Shown here: piece by piece, positions 1 to 6,751 of the stretch | Layout: each line of letters opens with the position of its first letter | How positions within the stretch are numbered: position 1 is the stretch's first letter | NCBI GenBank assembly: GCA_030045175.1 | Contig: JASIBM010000544.1 | Location: 1 to 8,116, forward strand | Length of the DNA: 8,116 nt | Reading direction: 5' to 3' | Origin: Streptosporangiaceae bacterium | Lineage (GTDB): Bacteria; Actinomycetota; Actinomycetes; Streptosporangiales; Streptosporangiaceae | Notes under the pieces: generated by a model | The model's database searches: none | Seen by the model: only the letters and a program-made list of their open reading frames with translations | Told to the model about the DNA's origin: nothing | Made by a program: the position numbers and the translations under genes

Positions 1-552
1 TTCGCCGAAATATTCGAGAGCGAGTTCAAGGCTGAGTTCGCGACGGCGGGCCTGAGCTATGAGCACCGGCTGATCGACGACATGGTGGCACAGGTGATCA
101 AGGGCGACGGCGGCATAGTCTGGGCGTGCAAGAACTATGACGGCGACGTCGAGTCGGACATCATCGCGCAGGGCTTCGGTTCGCTGGGGCTCATGACGAG
201 CGTGCTGATGACGCCCGATGGCTCGTGCATCGAGGCGGAGGCTGCGCACGGCACGGTCACCAGGCATTACCGTCAGCACCAGCAGGGCAAGCCCACGTCG
301 ACCAATCCGATCGCCTCGATCTTCGCGTGGACTCAGGGGCTCGCCTACCGGGGCAAGCTCGATGCGACGCCGGAGGTCACGGCGTTCGCCGAGACCCTGG
401 AGCGGGTTTGCGTCGAGACCGTCGCCAGCGGGCAGATGACCAAGGACCTGGCGCTGCTGGTCGGCCCGGACGCTCCTTACCTGACAACTGAGGAGTTCCT
501 CAGGGCGCTGCACGAGAACCTCGAGGGATCTATGCGAAGGAGATCACGCTGA
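1..552 (+). CDS. icd: NADP-dependent isocitrate dehydrogenase, IDH1-like dimeric type (C-terminal part, 5' truncated by window edge)
   Basis: Catalyses oxidative decarboxylation of isocitrate to 2-oxoglutarate in the TCA cycle, making NADPH in the cytosol. The frame is open from base 1, and the visible 183 residues match the C-terminal half of the roughly 405-residue IDH1/IDH2-like homodimeric family. Visible motifs are IDDMVAQ (metal-ligand Asp, bases 73-93), KNYDGDVESD with the two Asp corresponding to human IDH1 D275 and D279, GFGSLGLMTSVLM, AAHGTVTRH (NADP-binding loop, bases 241-267) and TSTNPIASIFAW. The end is a basic tail, MRRRSR, and a TGA at 550-552 that shares its A with the mdh ATG. 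The AAGGAG ribosome site for mdh lies inside its last codons, so the two genes should be co-transcribed and translationally coupled. The start codon and the substrate-binding N-terminal half are outside the window. The family assignment is very secure. Confidence 0.96.
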   Translation, partial: FAEIFESEFKAEFATAGLSYEHRLIDDMVAQVIKGDGGIVWACKNYDGDVESDIIAQGFGSLGLMTSVLMTPDGSCIEAEAAHGTVTRHYRQHQQGKPTSTNPIASIFAWTQGLAYRGKLDATPEVTAFAETLERVCVETVASGQMTKDLALLVGPDAPYLTTEEFLRALHENLEGSMRRRSR

Positions 553-1508
553 TGGCCCGTTCAGGCAAGGTGACCGTGGTCGGCGCCGGCTTCTACGGCT
601 CCACCACGGCGCAGCGACTCGCGGAGTACGACATCTTCGATGAAGTCGTGCTTACCGACATCATCGACGGCAAGCCGGAAGGTCTGGCGCTTGACCTGAA
701 CCAGTCGCGTCCGATCGAAGGCTTCGAGACCAAGGTCACCGGGCAGACGACCGGCCCGGAGGGCGAGGGCTACGAGGTCATCGCCGGATCTGAGGTCGTC
801 GTGATCACCGCTGGCCTTCCGCGCAAGCCAGGGATGAGCCGGATGGACCTGATAGGGGTCAACGCGAAGATCGTCAGGAACGTGGTCGAGCAGGTGGTCA
901 CGCACGCCCCTGACGCGGTGCTTGTCGTGGTCTCCAACCCCCTTGACGAGATGACGGCGCTCGCCGCGAAGGTGTCGCAGTTTCCCTCGCGCCGGGTCAT
1001 GGGGCAGGCCGGCCTGCTCGACACGGCCAGGTTCAGCTACTTCGTCGCCGAGCGGCTCGGGGTTCCGGTCGGATCGGTGCGGACGCTGACGCTGGGGTCG
1101 CACGGCGACACGATGGTCCCGGTGCCATCGGCGTGCGAGGTCAACGGCACGCCCCTGGCCGAACTGCTCGGGCCTGACGAGATCGGTGCCCTCGTCGAGC
1201 GGACGAGGAACGGCGGCGGGGAGATAGTCGGCCTGCTTAAGACGGGCTCGGCCTACTACGCGCCCTCGGCGGCTGCCGCCAAGATGGCCAGGGCGATCGC
1301 GCTCGACACCGGTGAGGTCTTGCCCGTCTGCGCGTGGATGGATGGCCAGTACGGCATCTCTGACGTCTACCTCGGTGTGGAAGCCGAGGTAGACGCCACC
1401 GGCGTGCGCGCCGTCGTCGAGCGCAAGCTAACCGACGAGGAGTTCACGAGCCTGCGCGCCGCGGCCGACGCCGTCCGGGCCAAGCAAGCCGACATCGCGA
1501 GCCTGTAG
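552..1508 (+). CDS. mdh: Malate dehydrogenase, LDH-like type
   Basis: Interconverts malate and oxaloacetate with NAD in the TCA cycle. The protein has 318 residues, normal for the LDH-type MDH family. The N-terminal Rossmann fold shows GAGFYG (residues 11-16) and an acidic residue at the end of the second strand (D36), which favours NAD over NADP. The active-site loop LPRKPGMSRMD carries R91 and R97, the arginines that select malate/oxaloacetate over lactate/pyruvate. N129 lies in VSNP, D157 and R160 in GLLDTARF, and the catalytic H184 in GSHGDTMVP. The ATG is supported by AAGGAG at 537-542, nine bases upstream, and by the one-base overlap with icd. No other start fits better. The gene ends 10 bases before the convergent M20 stop. 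Four of its 18 arginines use AGG. Confidence 0.97.
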   Translation: MARSGKVTVVGAGFYGSTTAQRLAEYDIFDEVVLTDIIDGKPEGLALDLNQSRPIEGFETKVTGQTTGPEGEGYEVIAGSEVVVITAGLPRKPGMSRMDLIGVNAKIVRNVVEQVVTHAPDAVLVVVSNPLDEMTALAAKVSQFPSRRVMGQAGLLDTARFSYFVAERLGVPVGSVRTLTLGSHGDTMVPVPSACEVNGTPLAELLGPDEIGALVERTRNGGGEIVGLLKTGSAYYAPSAAAAKMARAIALDTGEVLPVCAWMDGQYGISDVYLGVEAEVDATGVRAVVERKLTDEEFTSLRAAADAVRAKQADIASL

Positions 1509-1518
1509 CCGGCCCCCG

Positions 1519-2721
1519 CTATGCTGCGCTCGCCAGGCGGCGCAGCGCCAGTTCGGCGTACAGGGCCGATCCCTCCGCAAGCACTGCGTCGTCGAACACG
1601 GCGTGCGCGGAGTGGTTGAACGGCGCGGTCGCCGGGTTGGCGTCCGGCGGGCAGGCGCCGAGCATGACGAAGGCGCCAGGCACTTCAGCCAGGACATAGG
1701 AGAAGTCCTCCGAGCCGGTCAGCGGGTTCGGCGCGGTCACGAACCTGTCCTCGCCGAGCACCTCGGCGATGGCCTGGCCGGCGAACGCGAACTCGGCCTT
1801 GTCGTTCACCGTCACCGGGTAACCGTCGACGAACTCGACGTCGGCACGCAGCCCGTGTGCCGCCGTCAGCTGCCTGACGAGCCCGACGCTCGCGTCGCGG
1901 ATCTGCTCGCGCGTCGCCTCTGAGAACGTGCGGATCGTCGCGACGAAGCTCGCGTCGTCTGGGATCACGTTTTCCACCGTCCCCGCGTGGAACGTGCCCA
2001 CCGTCAGCACGACGGGGTCGAAGACGTCGAATCGCCTGGTCACCATCGTCTGGAGCGCGGTCACGAGCTCGCAGGCGACCGGGATCGGATCGGCTGCCGT
2101 GTGCGGCTGCGAGCCGTGCCCGCCGCGGCCGCGCACCGTGACGTGCAGCGTGTCGGCCGCCGCCAGCACCGGGCCTGGCCTGCTCGCCGCGAGCCCTCCT
2201 GGCAGCATGCTTGACGACACGTGCAGGGCGTAGGCGGCCACCGGCCGCTCGCCGGCCGCGTCGAGCACGCCCTCGTCGATCATCAGCCTGGCTCCGCCCG
2301 CGCTCTCCTCGCCAGGCTGGAACATGAAGATCACGTTCCCGGCCAGCTCCGCCCTGCGGGCGCAGAGCAGGCGAGCCGCGCCGGCCAGCATCGCTGTGTG
2401 CAGGTCATGACCGCAGGCGTGCATCGCCTCCGGCACGCGGGAGGCGTAAGGCACGCCGGTGTGCTCGGTCACGGGCAAGGCGTCCATGTCAGCGCGGAGC
2501 AGAACCGTCTTGCCCGGCTTCGCGCCGCGCAGCACGGCCGTGATAGAGCTGAGCGACCGGCCGCTGGTGACGTCGAGCGGAAGCCCGTCCAGGGCCACGA
2601 GCACCTTGCGCTGCGTCCGCGGCAGGTCGAGCCCGATCTCCGGCTCTTCGTGGATGGCGTGGCGCAACTCGGTGATATCCGAGTGGATCGCTGACGCTTC
2701 TTCCATTATCGAGGCCGTCAT
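1519..2721 (-). CDS. M20D-family metallo-amidohydrolase (aminoacylase / hippurate hydrolase-like)
   Basis: Predicted cytoplasmic di-metal hydrolase that cleaves N-acyl or amide bonds of amino-acid conjugates. The family includes hippurate hydrolase, IAA-amino acid hydrolase and N-acetyl-diaminopimelate deacetylase, and the exact substrate cannot be read from sequence. The 400-residue length is typical. Metal ligands are visible: C103 and H105 in MHACGHDLH, E139 beside the catalytic-base candidate E138 in PGEES, H167 in ALHVS, and H370 in NHSAH. Residues 188-300 form the inserted dimerisation domain, with GRGGHGSQPH at 198-207 and the ENVIPD motif near 250. The frame stays open to 2958, but I chose the ATG at 2721. 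It has a strong GAGGGGGG site eight bases upstream, the protein there begins where the family does, and the extra 79 residues look like non-coding translation. It is transcribed alone, divergent from the CNNM gene. Six of 25 arginines use AGG. No signal peptide is seen. Confidence 0.93.
   Translation of the reverse strand: MTASIMEEASAIHSDITELRHAIHEEPEIGLDLPRTQRKVLVALDGLPLDVTSGRSLSSITAVLRGAKPGKTVLLRADMDALPVTEHTGVPYASRVPEAMHACGHDLHTAMLAGAARLLCARRAELAGNVIFMFQPGEESAGGARLMIDEGVLDAAGERPVAAYALHVSSSMLPGGLAASRPGPVLAAADTLHVTVRGRGGHGSQPHTAADPIPVACELVTALQTMVTRRFDVFDPVVLTVGTFHAGTVENVIPDDASFVATIRTFSEATREQIRDASVGLVRQLTAAHGLRADVEFVDGYPVTVNDKAEFAFAGQAIAEVLGEDRFVTAPNPLTGSEDFSYVLAEVPGAFVMLGACPPDANPATAPFNHSAHAVFDDAVLAEGSALYAELALRRLASAA
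1523..1546. terminator. GC-rich stem-loop after mdh (candidate terminator)
   Basis: Seven-base arms GCTGCGC (1523-1529) and GCGCAGC (1540-1546) match perfectly. Inside them CGC and GCG can pair, with one bulged T, leaving a three-base loop. The hairpin begins 14 bases after the mdh stop. No T-run follows, which is common for actinobacterial terminators. The hairpin also lies in the last codons of the minus-strand M20 gene, encoding its LALRRLASAA tail, so codon constraint may contribute to it. Confidence 0.45.
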
Positions 2722-3020
2722 CTGAAGTTCCCCCCTCAGTCGTGCTTTGGCATCCTTTGGGTGCCGCACGCAGCATGGCACAACAAGAACGGCGCAGGCT
2801 AGTGGCCAGGTCGGGCGTGTACCGCGGCCGGCCGTAGCCCGGCGCGCGCTTGGCGGCGCGGGCCGAGTGCGACCGGCCCTGGTTCGGTTAGATTCGCCCG
2901 GCTGGCCGCGACTGCTTAGACTGATCGCACACCATGCGACCCGTATGGTGCACGCCACGGCGGGCAGCTATCAGGGGCGTAGCCGCCGAGCGCTTACTGC
3001 CGAGGTCAGGGACTGCGAAG
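2722..3020. promoter_or_regulatory. Divergent intergenic region between M20 amidohydrolase and CNNM genes
   Basis: About 299 bases that must hold both promoters. On the minus-strand side sit the M20 ribosome site and two linked dyads: GGCATCC/GGGTGCC around a TTT loop at 2749-2765 (one T-G mismatch), and GTGCC (2761-2765) with GGCAC (2777-2781). These could be a leader hairpin or an operator. On the plus-strand side, TAGATT (2889-2894) and TTAGAC (2916-2921) resemble actinobacterial -10 boxes, but neither has a convincing -35. I see no good sigma70 promoter for the M20 gene. No protein-coding or RNA gene is supported here. Confidence 0.4.
2730..2737 (-). promoter_or_regulatory. Strong Shine-Dalgarno that sets the M20 start
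   Basis: Read on the minus strand this is GAGGGGGG, ending eight bases before the ATG at 2721. It argues against the longer open frame that reaches 2958. Confidence 0.7.
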
Positions 3021-4412
3021 TTGAACGGCGTCGGCTGGGACATCGTCATCGTCCTGGCCATCATCGCTGTCGGTGGGTTCTTCGCCGCCGCCGAGATGGC
3101 CCTGGTGTCGCTGCGCGAGGGCCAGGTCAGGTCGCTGGCCAAGCACGGGAAGCGCGGCCAGCGCGCGGCTAGGCTCGCGCACGATCCCAACAGGTTCTTG
3201 TCCTCCGTGCAGATCGGCGTCACGGTCGCGACGCTGCTGTCTGGCGCCTTCGGCGCGGCGACGCTGGCTAGCCGCCTGCAGCGGGTGCTCGCGCACCAGT
3301 TCTCCTTCTCCCCGCGGGTCGCCTCGGCGGTGGCGTTCGTGGTCGTGACGCTGGTGATCGCGTTCTTCTCGCTGATACTCGGCGAGCTCGCGCCGAAGCG
3401 GATCGCGTTGCAACGCCAGGAACGGATCTCGCTGGCCGCCGCCCCCGTGCTCGATCGGATCGCCGCGCTCGCCAGGCCCCTGGTCTGGCTGCTGTCGCAC
3501 GCCACCAACCTGGTTGTCCGCCTGCTCGGCGGCGACCCGAAGGCCGGTCGTGGCGTGATGACCAGCGACGAGCTGCGTGACCTGGTCACCGCGCACCAGA
3601 ACCTGACCGCCGACGAGCGGCACATCGTCAGCGAGGTGTTCGACGCGGGAAAGCGCCAGATCAGGGAGGTCCTGGTGCCCAGGACCGAGGTCGAGTTCCT
3701 GCCCGCCTCGATGACGCTCGGCGAGGCGATCACGGCCGTCGCGCTGGCCACGCACTCGCGGTTCCCCGTCTTCGAGGACTCCTACGACGACGTCGTCGGC
3801 TTCGTCCACGCACGTGACCTGCTCGACCCGAGCCGGAACGGGTCGGCCACCGTCGGTGACATCAAGCGGCCGGTCAAGATGCTCCCGACAAGTAAGACGG
3901 TCATGTCAGCCCTGTCGGAGATGCGCCGCGATCGGGCTCACCTGGCAATAGTGGTGGACGAGTACGGCGGAACGGCCGGAATCGTGACGCTTGAGGACCT
4001 GGTCGAGGAGCTGATCGGCGACATTCAGGACGAGTACGACGTCGAGGGCGTGCCGTCGCTTCGGCTGCGGACCGGTGAGATCGAGGTCGACGGGCTGCTG
4101 AACCTGGACGACTTCGCCGAGCGGACCGGCCTGGAGCTGCCCGACGGACCCTATGAGACGGTGGCCGGGTACCTGATCGCCGCGCTCGGGTACCTGCCAA
4201 AGACCGGTGACTGGGTCGATTACAACAGGAGCCGGCTCACGGTGACCGAGCTAGACGGGCGCCGGGTCTCCAGGGTCAAGGTCAGCGACGTGACCTCGGC
4301 CGCGCAGGCCGCCCAGGGAGCCCAGCCGGGCGCTCAGCCGGTCCAGCCGGGCCAGGGAGCCCAGCCGGGCCAGGGCGCTCAGCCGGCCCAGCCGGGCCAG
4401 GCAGGCAAGTAA
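3021..4412 (+). CDS. CNNM/CorC-family membrane protein (DUF21, paired CBS domains, CorC_HlyC domain)
   Basis: Integral membrane protein of the family often annotated as hemolysin C or TlyC. Relatives such as CorC, CNNM and MpfA export Mg2+ or other divalent cations, and transport by this copy is inferred. Using the TTG at 3021 it has 463 residues. The DUF21/CNNM part spans about 1-170 with hydrophobic segments near 5-24, 62-86, 99-121 and 137-157, and conserved FFAAAEMALVSL, NRFLSSVQIGVTVATLLSG and GELAPKRIAL. Two CBS repeats follow (about 218-270 and 282-335, including IVVDEYGGTAGIVTLEDLVEE in sense), as expected for adenine-nucleotide binding. A CorC_HlyC domain occupies about 345-422. The last 36 residues or so are an Ala/Gln/Pro/Gly tail encoded by direct repeats. 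The TTG is preceded by AGGGA (3008-3012) at eight bases and puts the first membrane segment at the N-terminus. An ATG at 2934 adds 29 Arg-rich residues and is the alternative. guaA follows after 9 bases. Eight of 36 Arg codons are AGG. Confidence 0.92.
   Translation: MNGVGWDIVIVLAIIAVGGFFAAAEMALVSLREGQVRSLAKHGKRGQRAARLAHDPNRFLSSVQIGVTVATLLSGAFGAATLASRLQRVLAHQFSFSPRVASAVAFVVVTLVIAFFSLILGELAPKRIALQRQERISLAAAPVLDRIAALARPLVWLLSHATNLVVRLLGGDPKAGRGVMTSDELRDLVTAHQNLTADERHIVSEVFDAGKRQIREVLVPRTEVEFLPASMTLGEAITAVALATHSRFPVFEDSYDDVVGFVHARDLLDPSRNGSATVGDIKRPVKMLPTSKTVMSALSEMRRDRAHLAIVVDEYGGTAGIVTLEDLVEELIGDIQDEYDVEGVPSLRLRTGEIEVDGLLNLDDFAERTGLELPDGPYETVAGYLIAALGYLPKTGDWVDYNRSRLTVTELDGRRVSRVKVSDVTSAAQAAQGAQPGAQPVQPGQGAQPGQGAQPAQPGQAGK
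4313..4386 (+). repeat. Imperfect in-frame direct repeats encoding the Ala-Gln-Pro-Gly tail
   Basis: CCAGGGAGCCCAGCCGGGC (19 bases) occurs at 4313-4331 and again at 4352-4370, an offset of 39. GGGCGCTCAGCCGG occurs at 4328-4341 and 4373-4386, an offset of 45. Both offsets are multiples of three, so gain or loss of a unit keeps the frame. The units contain GCCC/GGGC pairs and can fold into competing hairpins just before guaA. Confidence 0.85.
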
Positions 4413-4421
4413 GCTGGCACG

Positions 4422-6032
4422 ATGCTTTCGTCGGGGAGCCGGACTGGCCCAGGTCACAGCCCTGGGACCGGCCCGGTGCTCGTGGTGGACTTCGGCGCTC
4501 AGTATGCCCAGCTCATAGCGCGCCGAGTACGCGAATGCCAGGTCTACTCCGAGATCGTCCCCGCGACGATGCCGGTCTCGCAGATGCTGGCTCGCCAGCC
4601 CGCCGCGTTCATCCTGTCGGGCGGGCCGGCCTCGGTGCACGCGCCCGGCGCCCCGCCGGCCCCGCCTGGGCTGTTCGACGCCGGCGTTCCCGTGCTCGGC
4701 ATCTGCTACGGCTTCCAGCTCATGGTCCGTGACCTCGGCGGCGTCGTCGCCAGGACCGGCGCGGGCGAGTACGGCGCCACGACGCTGAGCATGGAACTCG
4801 CCGGCGCGGGCGCGCTGCTCGGCGGGCTGCCGCAGGCCCAGCAGGTGTGGATGTCGCACGGTGACACCTGCACGCGCGCGCCCGAAGGCTTCATGGTCAC
4901 CGCCAGCACGGCGGGCACGCCGGTGGCGGCCGCCGAGGACCGCTCCCGCGGGTTCTACGGCACGCAGTTCCACCCCGAGGTCGCCCACACCGAGCACGGC
5001 ATGGCGATGCTCCGCCGGTTCCTCGCGGCCGCGGGCTGCCGAGCCGACTGGACGGCGCGCAACATCGTCGACGAGCAGGTCGCGCTGATCCGCGAGCAGG
5101 TCGGGGCCGGCCACGCGATCTGCGGCCTATCAGGCGGCGTGGACTCAGCGGTCGCCGCCGCGCTCGTGCAGCGTGCCATCGGCGCGCAGCTGACCTGCGT
5201 CTTCGTTGATCACGGCCTGCTGCGCGAGCACGAGGCCGAGCAGGTGGAACGGGACTTCGTCGCGGCCACCGGCGTCGACCTCGTGGTCGTAGACGCGCGC
5301 GACGACTTCGTCACCGCGCTCAGCGGGGTCACCGACCCCGAGACCAAGCGCAAGATCATCGGCAGGGAATTCATCAGGGCATTTCAACGGGCCGCGCGCG
5401 GGATTGCCGGCCGTCAGGGCCAGTCCGGGCATGCCGCGCGCGCCGAGTTCCTCGTGCAGGGCACGCTGTACCCCGACGTGGTCGAGTCGGGCGGCGGAAC
5501 GGGTGCCGCCAGCATCAAGTCGCACCACAACGTCGGCGGGCTCCCGAGCGAGCTCGGCTTCGAGCTGATCGAGCCGTTGCGGGCTCTGTTCAAAGATGAA
5601 GTCAGATCCCTTGGTACCGAGCTTGCCCTGCCTGCGGGCATCATCTGGCGCCAGCCGTTCCCCGGGCCCGGCCTGGCGATCAGGATCGTGGGCGAGGTCA
5701 CGCCCGAGCGGCTCCGCATCGTTTCCAGGGCCGACGCGATCGCGCGGGAGGAGCTTACGGCCGCCGGGCTAGACAGGCAGATCTGGCAGTGCCCAGTCGT
5801 GCTGCTTGCCGACGTCCGGTCGGTCGGCGTGCAGGGTGACGAGCGCAGCTACGGCTACCCGGTCGTGCTCAGGCCGGTGACCAGCGAGGATGCGATGACC
5901 GCCGACTGGGCTCGGGTGCCTTACGAGGTCCTCGCGCGGATCTCGACCCGGATCACGAACGAGGTGGCCGAGGTCAATCGCGTCGTGCTCGACATCACGA
6001 GCAAGCCCCCAGGCACCATCGAGTGGGAGTGA
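4422..6032 (+). CDS. guaA: GMP synthase (glutamine-hydrolysing)
   Basis: Converts XMP to GMP using ATP and glutamine, the last step of de novo guanine nucleotide synthesis in the cytosol. The protein has 536 residues, close to actinobacterial homologues. The class I glutamine amidotransferase domain (about 18-205) has VDFGAQYAQLIARRVRE, LSGGPASV, nucleophile C95 in GICYGFQ, and triad partners H184 and E186 in QFHPE. The ATP pyrophosphatase domain shows the P-loop SGGVDS at 237-242, FVDHGLLR, QGTLYPDVVESG and KSHHNVGGLP. The C-terminal dimerisation/XMP domain carries RQPFPGPGLAIRI, CPVVLLADVRSVGVQG, and ends TSKPPGTIEWE, the usual terminus. The ATG at 4422 has only a weak ribosome site, so translation may depend on coupling to the CNNM gene ending 9 bases upstream. 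A GTG at 4476 would still keep the VVDFGAQY motif but is less likely. Seven of 42 Arg codons are AGG. All key residues are intact. Confidence 0.98.
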   Translation: MLSSGSRTGPGHSPGTGPVLVVDFGAQYAQLIARRVRECQVYSEIVPATMPVSQMLARQPAAFILSGGPASVHAPGAPPAPPGLFDAGVPVLGICYGFQLMVRDLGGVVARTGAGEYGATTLSMELAGAGALLGGLPQAQQVWMSHGDTCTRAPEGFMVTASTAGTPVAAAEDRSRGFYGTQFHPEVAHTEHGMAMLRRFLAAAGCRADWTARNIVDEQVALIREQVGAGHAICGLSGGVDSAVAAALVQRAIGAQLTCVFVDHGLLREHEAEQVERDFVAATGVDLVVVDARDDFVTALSGVTDPETKRKIIGREFIRAFQRAARGIAGRQGQSGHAARAEFLVQGTLYPDVVESGGGTGAASIKSHHNVGGLPSELGFELIEPLRALFKDEVRSLGTELALPAGIIWRQPFPGPGLAIRIVGEVTPERLRIVSRADAIAREELTAAGLDRQIWQCPVVLLADVRSVGVQGDERSYGYPVVLRPVTSEDAMTADWARVPYEVLARISTRITNEVAEVNRVVLDITSKPPGTIEWE

Positions 6033-6076
6033 CGCCGCGGATCCCTGGCGGACCCGTCGGTGTCGGTGCCCGGTGC

Positions 6077-6107
6077 TTGACTGGCGCGCATGATTCGCAC
6101 CTATTTA
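6077..6107 (+). promoter_or_regulatory. Candidate promoter for the Uma2 gene
   Basis: TTGACT at 6077-6082 matches the sigma70 -35 consensus at five of six positions. About 18-19 bases later lies TATTTA (6102-6107), a weak -10 in an unusually AT-rich patch. It sits 45 bases after guaA ends and 44 bases before the chosen Uma2 ATG. The spacing and -10 are not ideal. Confidence 0.35.
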
Positions 6108-6110
6108 GCA

Positions 6111-6136
6111 CCCGCAGATCGCTTGGCGGCTGCGGG
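6111..6136 (+). promoter_or_regulatory. Strong stem-loop in the Uma2 leader / after guaA
   Basis: CCCGCAG (6111-6117) pairs perfectly with CTGCGGG (6130-6136). Within it CGC (6120-6122) pairs with GCG (6126-6128) around a TTG loop, giving ten base pairs with one small internal loop. It ends four bases before the Uma2 Shine-Dalgarno. It may terminate guaA transcripts (no T-run follows) or act as a 5' leader structure that affects Uma2 translation. The sequence alone does not decide between these. Confidence 0.5.
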
Positions 6137-6140
6137 CTAT

Positions 6141-6146
6141 GGGAGG
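6141..6146 (+). promoter_or_regulatory. Shine-Dalgarno GGGAGG for Uma2
   Basis: GGGAGG lies four bases before the ATG at 6151 and 13 before the ATG at 6160. It overlaps codons 2-3 of the frame that begins at ATG 6139, so 6139 is unlikely to be the start. Confidence 0.5.
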
Positions 6147-6150
6147 CACC

Positions 6151-6732
6151 ATGGTAGCCATGACCATCGCCGAGGCCTGGCCGGCCACCGGCAGCAGCGT
6201 GTTCACGGTCGACGACCTGGAACGGATGCCCGACGACGGCCGCCGGTACGAGCTCATCGACGGGGTGCTCGTGGTTAGCCCCGCGCCGAGCGTCGCGCAC
6301 CAGGTCGTGCTCCTGCAGCTCGGGATAGCGCTCGACGCGGCGTGTCCGGATGATCTTGGCGTCGTGCCCGGCCCCGGCGTTCGGATGTCACACATCACCG
6401 AGCTGATCCCGGACCTGATCGTGTGCCAGGCCACCGAACTCGTGGGGCATCGGATCACCGAGCCGCCGCTGCTCGCGGTCGAGATCCGCTCGCCGAGCAC
6501 GGCGCTGTTCGACCTGAACACGAAGAAGGCCGTGTATGAGCGATTCGGCATTGAGTCCTACTGGATCGTCGTGCCGGACCGCGACAAGCCGCAGCTCATC
6601 GCGTTCGAGCTGCGCGGCGGCCGGTACGAGCAGGTCGCGACCGTGGTGGGGGACGAGGTGTTCAGCGCCGAGCGGCCGTTCGCCGTTGAGCTGAGCCCGG
6701 CGCGGCTCGTCGCGCGCCTGCCGGCCGGCTGA
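6151..6732 (+). CDS. Uma2 family protein (DUF820), PD-(D/E)XK nuclease-like
   Basis: Member of the Uma2/DUF820 family, a PD-(D/E)XK nuclease fold abundant in cyanobacteria and actinomycetes. No function is firmly established and nuclease activity is predicted only from the fold. With the ATG at 6151 it has 193 residues, typical for the family. Motifs in order are RYELIDGVLV (E35), a histidine-containing first helix SVAHQVVLLQL, the active-site PDLIV (D88), LAVEIRSPST (E111), TKKAVYERFGIESYWIV with K125/K126 as the likely catalytic lysine on the helix, and a C-terminal strand segment. Alternative ATGs are 6139 and 6160; 6151 is best placed after GGGAGG. The gene stands alone between guaA and the thiol dioxygenase, with its own candidate promoter, a hairpin on each side and no toxin-antitoxin or restriction partner. 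None of its 13 arginines uses AGG, unlike the genes to the left. No signal peptide or membrane segment is visible. Confidence 0.9.
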   Translation: MVAMTIAEAWPATGSSVFTVDDLERMPDDGRRYELIDGVLVVSPAPSVAHQVVLLQLGIALDAACPDDLGVVPGPGVRMSHITELIPDLIVCQATELVGHRITEPPLLAVEIRSPSTALFDLNTKKAVYERFGIESYWIVVPDRDKPQLIAFELRGGRYEQVATVVGDEVFSAERPFAVELSPARLVARLPAG

Positions 6733-6751
6733 TGGCGCCTGATCGGCGTCG

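Noticed and set aside
561..1103. Minus-strand open frame inside mdh
   Set aside because: It lies wholly antisense to conserved mdh motifs and its composition is that of a shadow frame.
1603..2725. Several plus-strand open frames opposite the M20 gene
   Set aside because: They mirror the M20 coding sequence and carry no motifs; none has a convincing ribosome site.
2722..2958. N-terminal extension of the M20 protein to 479 residues
   Set aside because: The extra 79 residues do not resemble the family, have no good start signal and overlap the divergent promoter region. A strong ribosome site marks 2721.
2888..3809. Two long minus-strand open frames opposite the CNNM gene
   Set aside because: Both are antisense to a clear CNNM/CBS coding region and show no family motifs; long shadow frames are expected at this GC content.
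4313..4409. CRISPR-like or mobile repeat array
   Set aside because: The repeats are short, imperfect, lie inside a coding frame and encode a simple Ala/Gln/Pro/Gly tail, with no spacers or terminal inverted repeats.
4251..5114. Long minus-strand open frame opposite the CNNM end and guaA
   Set aside because: It is an antisense shadow of guaA in GC-rich DNA, low in complexity with Arg/Gly/Ala bias and no recognisable motif.
6033..6076. Terminator directly after the guaA stop
   Set aside because: Only four-base arms such as CCGC/GCGG are visible in this stretch; the hairpin at 6111-6136 is a better candidate.
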